Below, piece by piece: positions 7,849-19,992 of a DNA stretch of 64,000 bases. Each line of letters opens with the position of its first letter. Position 1 is the stretch's first letter. The stretch lies in the NCBI RefSeq assembly GCF_018860155.1, contig NZ_JAHKNI010000004.1:62001-126000 (forward strand), given 5' to 3'. The position numbers and the translations under genes were made by a program. A model generated the notes under the pieces. The model had not been told where the DNA came from. It saw only the letters and a list, made by a program, of their open reading frames with translations, and made no database searches. This stretch comes from Nocardia albiluteola. Its GTDB lineage: Bacteria; Actinomycetota; Actinomycetes; Mycobacteriales; Mycobacteriaceae.

Positions 7849-9213
7849 CTAGGCGGCGTGGCCGCCGGAGATCAGTGCGGGGTTGTCGGGGAGCCAGTTG
7901 CCGTGGAATCCGGCGGGCACGCGCCGCGGCAGGTGGATCTCGGCGACCGGACCCGCCGCGATGTCGTCGGCGTCCAGGATGACCAGGTCGCTGCGGTCGG
8001 TTGCCGCGTCGTACACATAGGTGAGCAGCCAGCCGGGTCCGCCGGGGTTGTCGTCGGCGGGGGCGAAGGCGGCCTCTCCTGGGTTCCGCCCCTGCGGGAA
8101 CACGTAACTGGTCGCGGTGTCCGAGTGCAGGTCGTAGCGGTGCAGGGCGCCCGCCCTGGCGTGTTCGCCGGACACCGCTCCGGTGGTGGTGTGTCCGTGC
8201 CGGGCGGGCAGGCCGGCGAGCCGGTCGTCGATGCGGGGGAATTCGGTGGGGCGGTCGTCGATTTGGTGTTCGGTGACCGTGCCGGCGGCGAGATCGATGG
8301 TCCAGCGCCATAGTTCGCCTCGCCCGCCCAGGGCGACGCCGTCGCCGAGGTGGTCGTAGCGCACCACGTGCAGGGTCAGGATCTGCCCGGTGGGGTCTTC
8401 GTGTGCGTTGAGGCTGTGGAATACGTAGCAGGGTTCGATGTCGAACCACCGCACCGGGGTTTCGGGGTGCGCGCGGTCCAGGACGCCGAGGCGTGCGCCG
8501 TAGTCGGGGTTCCAGCTGAACGGCATTCCCGGTGATTGCGCCCGCACCGGGTCGAACACCATCGGAAGGTCCATGAAGACGACGTGCCGGGAGGTGAGGT
8601 GGAAGTCGTGCATCATCGTCGGGGCGGTGACCTCGATTGGCCTGCTGTACACGAGATTGCCGGTGGCGTCGGCGCGGTGGTAGGTCAGGTAGGGGCGTTG
8701 GTGTGCACCGTATCCGAAGAAGTGCAGCTCGCCGGTGCGAGGGCAGATCTTGGGGTGGGCCGTCATCGCGGTCTGCAAGCGGCCGTCGAAGTCGTAGGCG
8801 CCGAGGGTGTCGAGTTCACGGCCGGCCCGCATATCGAGTTCGTACGGTAGCGCCGCTTCCACGAGTGCGAAGGTGTGTCCGGCGTGCCGCACGACGTGGG
8901 TGTTGGCGACCCCGGCGGTCAGGTCGGGGGAGTCGATGCCGTTGTCGCCCAGTATTTCTCCGGTGAATCTGGTGGTCCGGACCCACCGGTTGCGGTAGGC
9001 CACGGCGCGGCCGGCTTCGAGCCGGACGCCGTGGACCATGCCGTCGCCGACGAACCAGTGTGCCGAGCTTCCGGTGCGCGGGTTGGGGCCGTTGCGCAGG
9101 TACCAGCCGGTCAATTCGGGTGGGATGGCGCCGGTGACCGGCAGTTCGGTCGCGCTGATCTCGGTGGGAACGGGGGCGAAGTTGCCGAGTAGATGGGGAA
9201 CCAGGCTGTTCAT
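7849..9213 (-). CDS. carotenoid oxygenase (retinal pigment epithelium membrane protein family)
   Basis: A ~454-residue member of the carotenoid cleavage dioxygenase family, which splits double bonds of carotenoids or related polyenes/stilbenes with a non-haem Fe(II). The typical blocks are present: GWYLRNGPNPR, GDGMVHGVRL, TAHPKICPRTGELHFFGYG, MMHDFHLTSRHVVFMDLP, CYVFHSLNAHED and a final VPAGFHGNWLP. Conserved His residues in these blocks are the expected four iron ligands. I prefer the ATG giving MNSLVPHLLG over the one three codons upstream. It lies 90 bp downstream of a membrane-protein gene on the same strand, and both face a PadR regulator. Confidence 0.93.
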   Translation of the reverse strand: MNSLVPHLLGNFAPVPTEISATELPVTGAIPPELTGWYLRNGPNPRTGSSAHWFVGDGMVHGVRLEAGRAVAYRNRWVRTTRFTGEILGDNGIDSPDLTAGVANTHVVRHAGHTFALVEAALPYELDMRAGRELDTLGAYDFDGRLQTAMTAHPKICPRTGELHFFGYGAHQRPYLTYHRADATGNLVYSRPIEVTAPTMMHDFHLTSRHVVFMDLPMVFDPVRAQSPGMPFSWNPDYGARLGVLDRAHPETPVRWFDIEPCYVFHSLNAHEDPTGQILTLHVVRYDHLGDGVALGGRGELWRWTIDLAAGTVTEHQIDDRPTEFPRIDDRLAGLPARHGHTTTGAVSGEHARAGALHRYDLHSDTATSYVFPQGRNPGEAAFAPADDNPGGPGWLLTYVYDAATDRSDLVILDADDIAAGPVAEIHLPRRVPAGFHGNWLPDNPALISGGHAA

Positions 9214-9304
9214 GACGGGCACATCCTTGATCTGAGTGTGTATGCGGCGCAGCGCAATTCGGGTTGGATGGTGCGGCCGGCGCGGGCGGTGCGAACGGCC
9301 GGGC

Positions 9305-9862
9305 CTAGGCGGCGGACGGGTTCGTGCGCCGCGCCACGGCCTGCATGTGCGCGCTGTAGCGGACGGTGAAGGTGGCCGGGATCGCGAACGCGGCGACCTG
9401 GACCGCGATCCGTGGCCCGTCGGAGTGCGCCAGCACCGCCAGCGCGATGCACCCGATGGTGAAGCTGGCGGTCCACACGGCGGTGATGAGGTAGTTGGCG
9501 CGGAGGAATCCCGGGTTCGACCACAGCTCCGGCGGCGTCGACTGCTTGGCGATCGGCAGGGTGAACGGCATGCGCAGGGCCATCGAGGTCCCCGCGACCA
9601 GCATCAGGACACCGCTGGAGATCGCCGGCGAGTACGGATGCAGCGGCGTGTTCGGGTCCGCGAACCCAACGATCGTCAGCGCGATGAAGAACACGCCCGT
9701 GCCCAGGTCGATGACCATTCCGGTGATACCCCGGCCGGCCCGGACCAGACGGGTGATCTCGATCAGCGACAGGCACATGCCGATCAGTGCGGCCCACTTC
9801 CAGTAGTGGTCCGGCACGACCGCGTACACGATCCAGGGGGCGAAGGTGCGCAGGTAGGACAT
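9305..9862 (-). CDS. multi-pass membrane protein, unknown function
   Basis: A 185-residue protein with about five hydrophobic segments (WKWAALIGMCLSLIEITRL, MVIDLGTGVFFIALTIVGF, AISSGVLMLVAGTSMAL, YLITAVWTASFTIGCIALAVL, IAVQVAAFAIPATFTV) and short polar loops. I recognise no named family. AGGAG lies 10 bp before the ATG at 9862. It is the first gene of a probable two-gene unit with the carotenoid oxygenase, so a role in handling a lipophilic substrate or product is a reasonable but untested guess. The unit probably answers to the PadR regulator encoded divergently. Confidence 0.8.
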   Translation of the reverse strand: MSYLRTFAPWIVYAVVPDHYWKWAALIGMCLSLIEITRLVRAGRGITGMVIDLGTGVFFIALTIVGFADPNTPLHPYSPAISSGVLMLVAGTSMALRMPFTLPIAKQSTPPELWSNPGFLRANYLITAVWTASFTIGCIALAVLAHSDGPRIAVQVAAFAIPATFTVRYSAHMQAVARRTNPSAA

Positions 9863-9885
9863 GACGAGCTGACTCCTAGATATTC

Positions 9886-9901
9886 CAACATGGACATGTT
9901 G
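9886..9901. promoter_or_regulatory. inverted repeat, candidate PadR operator 1
   Basis: CAACATG-GA-CATGTTG, a perfect 7-bp inverted repeat with a two-base spacer, 24 bp upstream of the membrane-protein ATG and therefore within reach of its promoter. Its ATG/CAT half sites resemble sites bound by PadR-type winged-helix repressors. Confidence 0.6.
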
Positions 9902-9908
9902 TTCACGG

Positions 9909-9928
9909 ATATTCCGGTACCGGAATAT
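9909..9928. promoter_or_regulatory. 20-bp perfect palindrome, candidate PadR operator 2
   Basis: ATATTCCGGTACCGGAATAT is a perfect palindrome of 20 bp in the region between the membrane-protein/carotenoid-oxygenase unit and the padR gene. A perfect palindrome of this length in an AT-richer divergent control region strongly suggests a binding site for a dimeric regulator. Confidence 0.7.
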
Positions 9929-9986
9929 GAGTTCATCATGATACTTCGGCTACGACATGTCAACACCGCAATGTAGGGTGATGGCC

Positions 9987-10070
9987 ATGAACGGAGCGCA
10001 GCGGAGCGGGCCATCGACACAGCGCGCCAGGCGCACGACGGAGCCGAGCGCCAGCGGGGTGGAGTCGTGA
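9987..10070 (+). CDS. 27-residue micro-frame 1 in the padR leader (possible leader peptide)
   Basis: Starts MNGAQRSGPSTQ and ends EPSASGVES, with four Arg in the middle. It fills the first 80-bp repeat and its TGA overlaps the GTG of the next micro-frame by four bases. Five base differences between the two copies change three residues (Q/K, G/E, G/E). Translation is unproven; the exact nesting of start and stop codons is what makes it worth recording. Confidence 0.35.
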   Translation: MNGAQRSGPSTQRARRTTEPSASGVES

Positions 10071-10147
10071 ACGGAGCGAAGCGGAGCGAACCATCAACAC
10101 AGCGCGCCAGGCGCACGACGGAGCCGAGCGCCAGCGAGGTGGAGTCG
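9988..10147 (+). repeat. tandem 80-bp direct repeat, two copies, in the padR leader
   Basis: Copies 9988-10067 and 10068-10147 agree at about 75 of 80 positions. Each copy carries one 27-codon micro-frame: ATG 9987 to TGA 10068-10070, and GTG 10067 to TGA 10148-10150. The stop of each overlaps the next start as GTGA, and the second overlaps the padR GTG at 10147. The unit resembles repetitive elements that can be dispersed in actinobacterial genomes, but copy number elsewhere cannot be seen here. Confidence 0.9.
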
Positions 10148-10150
10148 TGA
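10067..10150 (+). CDS. 27-residue micro-frame 2 in the padR leader
   Basis: Near copy of the preceding micro-frame (MNGAKRSEPSTQ ... SASEVES), starting with GTG and ending in a TGA that overlaps the padR GTG start at 10147 as GTGA. If translated, it would couple translation into padR. It could equally be a by-product of a repeat that arose from the padR start region. Confidence 0.35.
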   Translation: MNGAKRSEPSTQRARRTTEPSASEVES

Positions 10151-10698
10151 GCCTCAGGCATGCCCTGCTGGGCCTGCTGGCCGACCAACCGGCCAGCGGC
10201 TACGACCTGCTGCAGCGGTTCGCCCGCTCGCTCGACAACGTGTGGTCGGCCTCGCAGACCCAGGTGTACACGGAGCTGACGAAGCTGGCCGGGGAAGGTT
10301 TGATCACCGCGTCCGAGGAGGGGCCGCGCCGCCGCAAGGAATACGCACTCACCCCGGCGGGCGACGCCGAGCTCAGAAACTGGCTCGGCACAACCGAATC
10401 GAAAACACCCACGCGGAACGAGATGCTGCTGCGGATCTTCTTCCTCGGCATCCTTCCCCAGCAACAGGCCCTGGACCACATGGCCACCGTCCAAGAACGC
10501 TCACGCGCCGGAGGGCAAGCGCTTGCCGCACTGGAGCAAACCACCGAATGGGACGACGACGACTTCTCCGAATACGGACATATCGCCCTCGAATGGGGCA
10601 AACGGTACTGCGCGATGACCGAGGAGTGGGCCCAGTGGGCCCAGGAGCAGATCATCGCACGCCGACCGAGAGAATCCGGGAGAGAAACAACGGGCTGA
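10147..10698 (+). CDS. PadR family transcriptional regulator
   Basis: A 183-residue regulator. It begins MSLRHALLGLLADQPASGYDL, the hallmark PadR winged-helix N-terminus, followed by the recognition region (TQVYTELTKLAGEGLITASEE) and a wing (RRKEYALTPAGDAEL). Residues about 90-175 form the Vir_act_alpha_C dimerisation helices, with acidic and Trp-rich stretches. The GTG start at 10147 is nested in the leader repeat. It is divergent from the membrane-protein/carotenoid-oxygenase unit and is expected to repress it, and itself, through the palindromes at 9886-9928, with a small hydrophobic ligand as inducer. Confidence 0.92.
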   Translation: MSLRHALLGLLADQPASGYDLLQRFARSLDNVWSASQTQVYTELTKLAGEGLITASEEGPRRRKEYALTPAGDAELRNWLGTTESKTPTRNEMLLRIFFLGILPQQQALDHMATVQERSRAGGQALAALEQTTEWDDDDFSEYGHIALEWGKRYCAMTEEWAQWAQEQIIARRPRESGRETTG

Positions 10699-10850
10699 AA
10701 CGGTCGCTGCTTGCCCCGTGACAATCACGGCGCTCATGCCGCCAGGGCTACGCCGATCCCTCGGCATTCCCGGCGGCCCATACCGTCGACGGAATATCGG
10801 TGATTACCGGGGCTGCGAACGGCAATAGCCCTTGCGGATTACGATAGGCG

Positions 10851-11180
10851 TCACAGGTATGCCCCGCACGCCGGCCACGCACCGCGGCCGTGGGTGGCCA
10901 GGACATTCTCGGCGATACGGATTTGTTCGGCGCGGCTGGCTTGTGCGGGTGACCCGCTGCCGCCGGCGGCTGCCCAAGTGCCTTGGGTGAACTGCAGGCC
11001 ACCGTAGTAGCCGTTGCCGGTGTCAGCGCTCCAGTTCCCGCCGCTTTCGCACGCGGCGACCGCGTCCCAATCGTGGCCATCGGGCTGGGCATGAGCAGCA
11101 GGCCCGCTCATCACCGAGATAGCGGTGATCGCGGCGGTGGCACTGAGAAAACGGATGTTCACAATGCGCGGGTGATACAC
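10851..11180 (-). CDS. resuscitation-promoting-factor-like transglycosylase, secreted
   Basis: A 109-residue secreted protein made of a signal peptide (hydrophobic core ending PAAHAQP, residues about 10-33) and a single Rpf domain. The Rpf hallmarks are DWDAVAACESGGNWSADTGNG with the catalytic Glu in ACESGGNW, YYGGLQFTQGTWAAAGG, and a pair of Cys closing the domain (AACESG and WPACGAYL). Rpf proteins cleave peptidoglycan glycan strands and stimulate growth from dormancy. The GTG start has AAGGAG six bases upstream. There are no LysM or other extra domains, so it is of the short RpfC/RpfE type. Confidence 0.93.
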   Translation of the reverse strand: MYHPRIVNIRFLSATAAITAISVMSGPAAHAQPDGHDWDAVAACESGGNWSADTGNGYYGGLQFTQGTWAAAGGSGSPAQASRAEQIRIAENVLATHGRGAWPACGAYL

Positions 11181-11519
11181 GGAAATCTCCTTCCATGATC
11201 TGCCGACCCCGACCGATGAAATGCCCGCTGCAATAAGCGGGTATCGCCGGGGATTTCGCGAACCGTGGCATGGAAATGTCGGGAAATATCAAATGCGCGC
11301 ACGCGACGTATCAGCACGCAGGGGGGCGGATACCTGACGCGCTGTCGAGGCAACTTCGGTCACAATCGCACAGCATGCACCAGTCGACGGTGTCTGATTG
11401 CAGAGGCAGAACCGAGTCTTTCGACTGCATCGAGATCAATGGATCCGGGCAGGAGCAGGAACGAGGGAACCTCTCGCCCCTTTATTCACCGCGATCAGAC
11501 GATACGCTGGAGCCGGCAT
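11181..11519. other. intergenic stretch upstream of rpf-like gene
   Basis: About 340 bp between the divergent rpf-like gene and the small gene at 11520. It is somewhat AT-richer than its surroundings and should hold both promoters. No supported open frame was found. Confidence 0.4.
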
Positions 11520-11795
11520 ATGCGCGGGATAATTTATTCAATCGAAACCATTCGATTCGACTACCTCATCCAGACGAAAGGTCTCCGCCCGAACCCCTTC
11601 GCGGGACCGGAAGCGCCCGGGATACCTCGGCCGGAAGAAGGGCGCTACCTGGCGTCGGGGTTTTTCTGCTGCTGGCCGCTGCAGCACTGGTCGATCGAGC
11701 AGCACGCCCGGGTGCGGGAACCCGGCACCTTCGCGGTGTGCGTCGGCTCGATCGTGAACGATCTCGGGCAATCCGTGGTCTTCGACGTCAGATGA
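11520..11795 (+). CDS. hypothetical protein, 91 residues
   Basis: I recognise no family. The protein opens MRGIIYSIETIRFDYLIQTK, has a Cys/Trp cluster (GFFCCWPLQHWSIEQHAR) in the middle and ends with strand-like VCVGSIVNDLGQSVVFDVR. A strong hairpin terminator begins three bases after its stop, which argues that this frame is a real transcribed gene. Its start is uncertain because no clear ribosome binding site precedes the ATG. Confidence 0.5.
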   Translation: MRGIIYSIETIRFDYLIQTKGLRPNPFAGPEAPGIPRPEEGRYLASGFFCCWPLQHWSIEQHARVREPGTFAVCVGSIVNDLGQSVVFDVR

Positions 11796-11797
11796 GC

Positions 11798-11838
11798 AAA
11801 TGCGTTGCGGGTGAGTAGTGCTCACCCGCAACGCATTT
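11798..11838. terminator. bidirectional hairpin terminator (18-bp perfect stem)
   Basis: The arms AAATGCGTTGCGGGTGAG and CTCACCCGCAACGCATTT are perfectly complementary over 18 bp, with a five-base loop (TAGTG). The stem begins three bases after the stop of the rightward 91-residue gene and touches the stop codon of the leftward sulfatase gene, so it can end transcription from both sides. A/T ends of the stem supply U-tracts in both directions. Confidence 0.92.
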
Positions 11839-13400
11839 CAGTGGCTCGGCGCACTCACGTCGGTCATGGCGGACCATTTCCGGACCAGCTGCGCGGTGCG
11901 GGATTCGTGCGGGGCGTGCCAAGGGACCGGAACGTTCACGGCGGACAGGTTGGCTTCCATGTGCTCCGCCAGATGAGCCCGGCCGGTGTCGCGCAGGTGC
12001 TGCGCGTAGCGGTCGGGCTGGCTGTACAGGGTGGGCCCGACCTGGAGGGTCGATTGCATCGGATCGGGCAGGCAGCCGGGACGCCCCGCGACCTCGTCCC
12101 ACCACTGCATCAGGTACGAGCGCAGGTGCGCGGCGAGTTCGGGCTCACGATCGATGAGATTGTCGGTCAGATACGGGTCGTCGGCGACGTGGAAGAGCTG
12201 TTCCCATTCGGTGCGGAAGGTGCCCGGGTGGTAGGTCCGGATGTAGAGATGGTCCGGTGTGCGCACTGCTCGCTGGTAGGTCATCGCGCCGTGCCCCAGC
12301 ACCAGGTAGGGCCGTGACTCCAGATCTTCGCCGCGCAGGGCGGCGGCGAACGATTCTCCTTGCCAGCCAGCGGGTTTCGGAAGATCCAGCATCTCGCAGA
12401 GCGTCGGGGCGAGGTCGATGTTGTAGAGCAGCGCGTCATTGCGGCGCGAGTCCGCGGGGAGCCGGTCGGTGACGCCGGGCCAGTAGACGACCAGCGGCAG
12501 CCGGTGGACGGGTTCGCTGGCCATCCCGTGTTCGGCGTACATGCCCAGTTCGCCGAGGGATTCGCCGTGGTCGGCGCTGACGATGATCGCGGTGTCCTCG
12601 GCGATGCCGAGTTCTTCCAGGGTCGCCAGCAGCTGCCCGAAGTGGTGGTCCCAATAGGAGATCGCACCGTCGAAGCCGTTGATCAGGTGTTCGAAGTCGG
12701 CCCGGTCGGTGATGGCGTCGGGCATATTGTGCGGGACCGGGGACGTGCGGGCGCCCCACATCGAGTAGTTGAGGTCCAATGCGCTGCGCGGGCCGTAGAT
12801 TTCGGCGTGGGCGGCGATGGTCTCGGCGTCGGGCCAGGCCTGAACGGGGCCGGATTCGGCCATCTTCTCGGTCCACTCGACCGGCTGGGTGTAGTTGGTG
12901 TGCGGTTCCCAGTACGTCAGGTGCAGGTACCAGTTGTCCTGGCTGGCGTGACGGTGCAGCCAATCGAAGGCCGCGCGGTTGATATCCGAGGCGTCCTCGT
13001 CGCCCCAGTTCGGGGTGGCCCTGATGGATTCGCGGAAGTTGCCGTGGAAGTAGTAGGCGCGGTGGCGTTCGGCGAATACCGAGATGGCGGTGGTGTGGTA
13101 GCCGCCGAACTGCAGGAGCTGACCCAGCAGGGGGCGGTCGGGTTCGGGACCGTGTCCGGCGTCGAGCCGGAATTGGGCGGCTGAGCCGAAGTGCCCGATC
13201 ACCCCGTTGGTGATGCCGAACTGCCCGCTGGTCAAGGCCGTTCGTGACGGCATGCAGGGGGAGTCGGAACAGTAGTAGCGGTCGAAAACGACCGATTTGT
13301 CCGCCAGCCGTTGCAAATTCGGCGTGGTCGGGCGGTGATAGCCGTAGGGGGTGGTGTGATCGGCGCGCAGGGTGTCGACGTCGACGTAGATGATTCTCAT
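11838..13400 (-). CDS. sulfatase (type I, formylglycine-dependent)
   Basis: A 520-residue sulfatase. The N-terminus MRIIYVDVDTLRADHTTPYGY carries the first metal-binding Asp pair, and SPCMPSRTALTSG near residue 50 is the C-x-P-S-R signature whose Cys becomes formylglycine. The later SADHGESLGELGMYAEHG is the second conserved metal/substrate block. No signal peptide is visible, so the enzyme should act in the cytosol on imported substrate. Its ATG overlaps the stop of the GH3 gene by four bases (ATGA), making it the last gene of the GH2-MFS-GH3-sulfatase operon. The sulfated glycan substrate is unknown. Confidence 0.93.
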   Translation of the reverse strand: MRIIYVDVDTLRADHTTPYGYHRPTTPNLQRLADKSVVFDRYYCSDSPCMPSRTALTSGQFGITNGVIGHFGSAAQFRLDAGHGPEPDRPLLGQLLQFGGYHTTAISVFAERHRAYYFHGNFRESIRATPNWGDEDASDINRAAFDWLHRHASQDNWYLHLTYWEPHTNYTQPVEWTEKMAESGPVQAWPDAETIAAHAEIYGPRSALDLNYSMWGARTSPVPHNMPDAITDRADFEHLINGFDGAISYWDHHFGQLLATLEELGIAEDTAIIVSADHGESLGELGMYAEHGMASEPVHRLPLVVYWPGVTDRLPADSRRNDALLYNIDLAPTLCEMLDLPKPAGWQGESFAAALRGEDLESRPYLVLGHGAMTYQRAVRTPDHLYIRTYHPGTFRTEWEQLFHVADDPYLTDNLIDREPELAAHLRSYLMQWWDEVAGRPGCLPDPMQSTLQVGPTLYSQPDRYAQHLRDTGRAHLAEHMEANLSAVNVPVPWHAPHESRTAQLVRKWSAMTDVSAPSH

Positions 13401-15613
13401 GCGTTTCCTTCGTGTGCGGAGTTGACGATTTCGGCGAGCGCGGCGGCGTCGAACCCGACGTCGTGGATACGCCCGAGCCGGTTCAACGGCATGGCCAGCA
13501 GCGTCTCGTAGCGGCCACGGTCGAGGTCGGGATTGTCGAGCAGCACCCCGGCCCGCCCGCCCGCGCCCCGTGCCAGCACCGCCCGAATGCGCGGGCCCAC
13601 ATAGGGATCGGCGAGCCAGGCCGCGGTGGGCGCGGTGGCGTCGAGGGGACGGCGCAGCGGTTCGCCCGAGAGCCGGATGCGCTGCGCCAGCCGGATATCG
13701 GCACTGGACGCGGCGACCTGAATGACGAACTCGCCGCCTTCGACATGCCAATCGCTTTTGCCCGGATGCCAATAGGCGAAGGCTCGGCGATCCAGTTCCA
13801 CCGTGACAGAACGGGATTCGCCGGGTTCGAGCGTAATCCGGGCGAATCCCTTCAGTTCATGCACCGGCCGCATCAACTCCGATTCCGGATCTGCGACAAA
13901 GACCTGGGCGATCTCGGCGGCGGTGACGTCGCCGGAATTTGTGATCGTGAAAGACACCGTGGCGGTCGTCTCGGCGGGGTCGACCGCCACCACCAGATCG
14001 GAATAGTCGAAACGGGTGTAGGTCAGGCCGTGCCCGAACGGGAAAGCGACTGGCAGACCACGGGTTTCGTACCAGCGGTACCCGATCAGAATCCCCTCGC
14101 GGTAGTCCACTGTGTGGCCGTCGCCGGGGAACGCGCCGTACGCAGGCTCGTGGCGCGGGTCGATCGGGAGCGTTTCGGCCAGCTTCCCGGAGGGTGAATG
14201 CCCGCCGCTCAGCAACTCTGCCAACGCGGAACCGCAGGCCTGTCCGCTCAGCCCGGTGAACAGGATCGCGTCCGCATGATCGGCGAAGGGCAGCGTCACC
14301 GCCGAACCTGCTTGCACCACAACGGTCAGCCGACCGGCCCGCCGGCGCGCCTCATCCAGAAACCGCGTCTGCTCAGCGGGCAGGTCGAGGGTCGTACGGT
14401 CGAAACCCTCCGATTCGGCGCTCTCGGGCAGCCCGGCGAAGACGATTGCCTCGGTCGCACCACTGACGGCGGACAAGGCCTCGGCGTCGTAGGCGGGGTA
14501 GTAGAGGATGCGCCGATTGGTGAAGGTCGCACACAACGCCTCCAGCGGTGTGTCCAACCTGGTGGGAACCACCCGGGAGCTACCCGCACCCTGATAGCGC
14601 GGTGACTCGGCGAAGGGCCCGACCACCACGAGCGGACCACCGGTCCCCGCCAACGGCAGCGCGCCCGAATTCTTCAGCAGCACAGCGGATTCACGCGCGG
14701 CCTCCCGCGCGAGCGCGTGATGGGCTTCGGGATCCACGACACTCGGGCCGGTCGCCGCATGTGCCCGATCCAGCAATGCGAGTACATGTGACGCCGCACG
14801 GTCCAGATCCGCGCGGTCCAACTCGCCGGAGCTCAGGGCCGCCAGCACCCGTGCGGGCCCGTCGGGACTGTGCGGCATCTCGAGGTCCAACCCCGCCGCG
14901 ACACCGGCGGCCCGATCGTTGACGGCGAGCCAATCGGAGATGACCAGGCCCTCGAAATCCCATTCGTGCCGCAGCAGCTCGGTCAGCAACCAGTGATTCT
15001 CCGAGCAGTAGGTGTCGTTGATCCGGTTGTAGGAGCACATCACCGTCCACGGTGCCGCCTCGCGGATCACGGTTTCGAAGGCGGGAAAATAGATTTCGCG
15101 CAGGGTGCGCTCGTCCGCCTGCACCGACACCGTCATCCGGTGGTCTTCCTGGTTGTTGGCGGCGAAGTGTTTCACCGACGCGCCGACCCCACCCGACTGC
15201 AGGCCGCGAACATAGGCCGCGCCGAGTGCGCCGGCCACGTACGGATCTTCGGAGAAGTACTCGAAATTTCGGCCGCACAACGGACTTCGCTTCATGTTGA
15301 TGCCCGGTCCCAGCAGCACCGATACGCCTTCGGCGCGTGCTTCCGCGGCCAGCGCCGCACCGACGCGTTCCATCAGTCCGGTGTCGAAACTCGACGCCAG
15401 CGCGGCTGCGGTAGGAAGGCAGGTCGCCGGTCTGGAGTCGGCGATGCCGAGATGATCCACCGCGCCGTCCTGCATCCGCAGGCCGTGCGGTCCGTCGGCG
15501 ACGGTGATGCCTTCGATTCCCAGCCGGGGTACGCCGGCCAGTGTCCAGTACGACGCGCCGGTACACAGCGCGGCCTTCTCGGCATCGGTCAGTTCGCTGA
15601 TTTTGGGATGCAC
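13397..15613 (-). CDS. glycoside hydrolase family 3 beta-glycosidase
   Basis: A 738-residue GH3 enzyme with the full three-part layout: N-terminal barrel (VADGPHGLRMQ; NFEYFSEDPYVAG; SVKHFAANNQED), the catalytic nucleophile Asp in VISDWLAV near residue 227, the alpha/beta sandwich domain and a C-terminal fibronectin-III-like domain (VAVDPAETTATVSFTITNSG). It removes non-reducing beta-linked sugars such as glucose or xylose. No signal peptide is present, so it is cytosolic. I chose the GTG at 15613, which has AGAAGGAGAT eight bases upstream; an ATG 30 bp earlier directly abuts the MFS stop but has no binding site. Confidence 0.93.
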   Translation of the reverse strand: MHPKISELTDAEKAALCTGASYWTLAGVPRLGIEGITVADGPHGLRMQDGAVDHLGIADSRPATCLPTAAALASSFDTGLMERVGAALAAEARAEGVSVLLGPGINMKRSPLCGRNFEYFSEDPYVAGALGAAYVRGLQSGGVGASVKHFAANNQEDHRMTVSVQADERTLREIYFPAFETVIREAAPWTVMCSYNRINDTYCSENHWLLTELLRHEWDFEGLVISDWLAVNDRAAGVAAGLDLEMPHSPDGPARVLAALSSGELDRADLDRAASHVLALLDRAHAATGPSVVDPEAHHALAREAARESAVLLKNSGALPLAGTGGPLVVVGPFAESPRYQGAGSSRVVPTRLDTPLEALCATFTNRRILYYPAYDAEALSAVSGATEAIVFAGLPESAESEGFDRTTLDLPAEQTRFLDEARRRAGRLTVVVQAGSAVTLPFADHADAILFTGLSGQACGSALAELLSGGHSPSGKLAETLPIDPRHEPAYGAFPGDGHTVDYREGILIGYRWYETRGLPVAFPFGHGLTYTRFDYSDLVVAVDPAETTATVSFTITNSGDVTAAEIAQVFVADPESELMRPVHELKGFARITLEPGESRSVTVELDRRAFAYWHPGKSDWHVEGGEFVIQVAASSADIRLAQRIRLSGEPLRRPLDATAPTAAWLADPYVGPRIRAVLARGAGGRAGVLLDNPDLDRGRYETLLAMPLNRLGRIHDVGFDAAALAEIVNSAHEGNA

Positions 15614-15643
15614 GGTCGGGGATCTCCTTCTGGTGGAGGGCAT

Positions 15644-19915
<4,272 letters not shown>

Positions 19916-19992
19916 TCAGTGGAGGTATGCGTCGCCCATGTGCTCCGTGCGGAGGGGGCGGTGCCGGATCTGCGCCGCCGGGCGCTGCGGTG

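Noticed and set aside
9988..10147. CRISPR-like repeats
   Set aside because: Two directly adjacent 80-bp units without spacers; no cas genes in the window.
13401..13772. N-terminal extension of the sulfatase frame into the GH3 gene
   Set aside because: The sulfatase N-terminal metal-binding block begins right at ATG 13400; the extension overlaps GH3 coding sequence.
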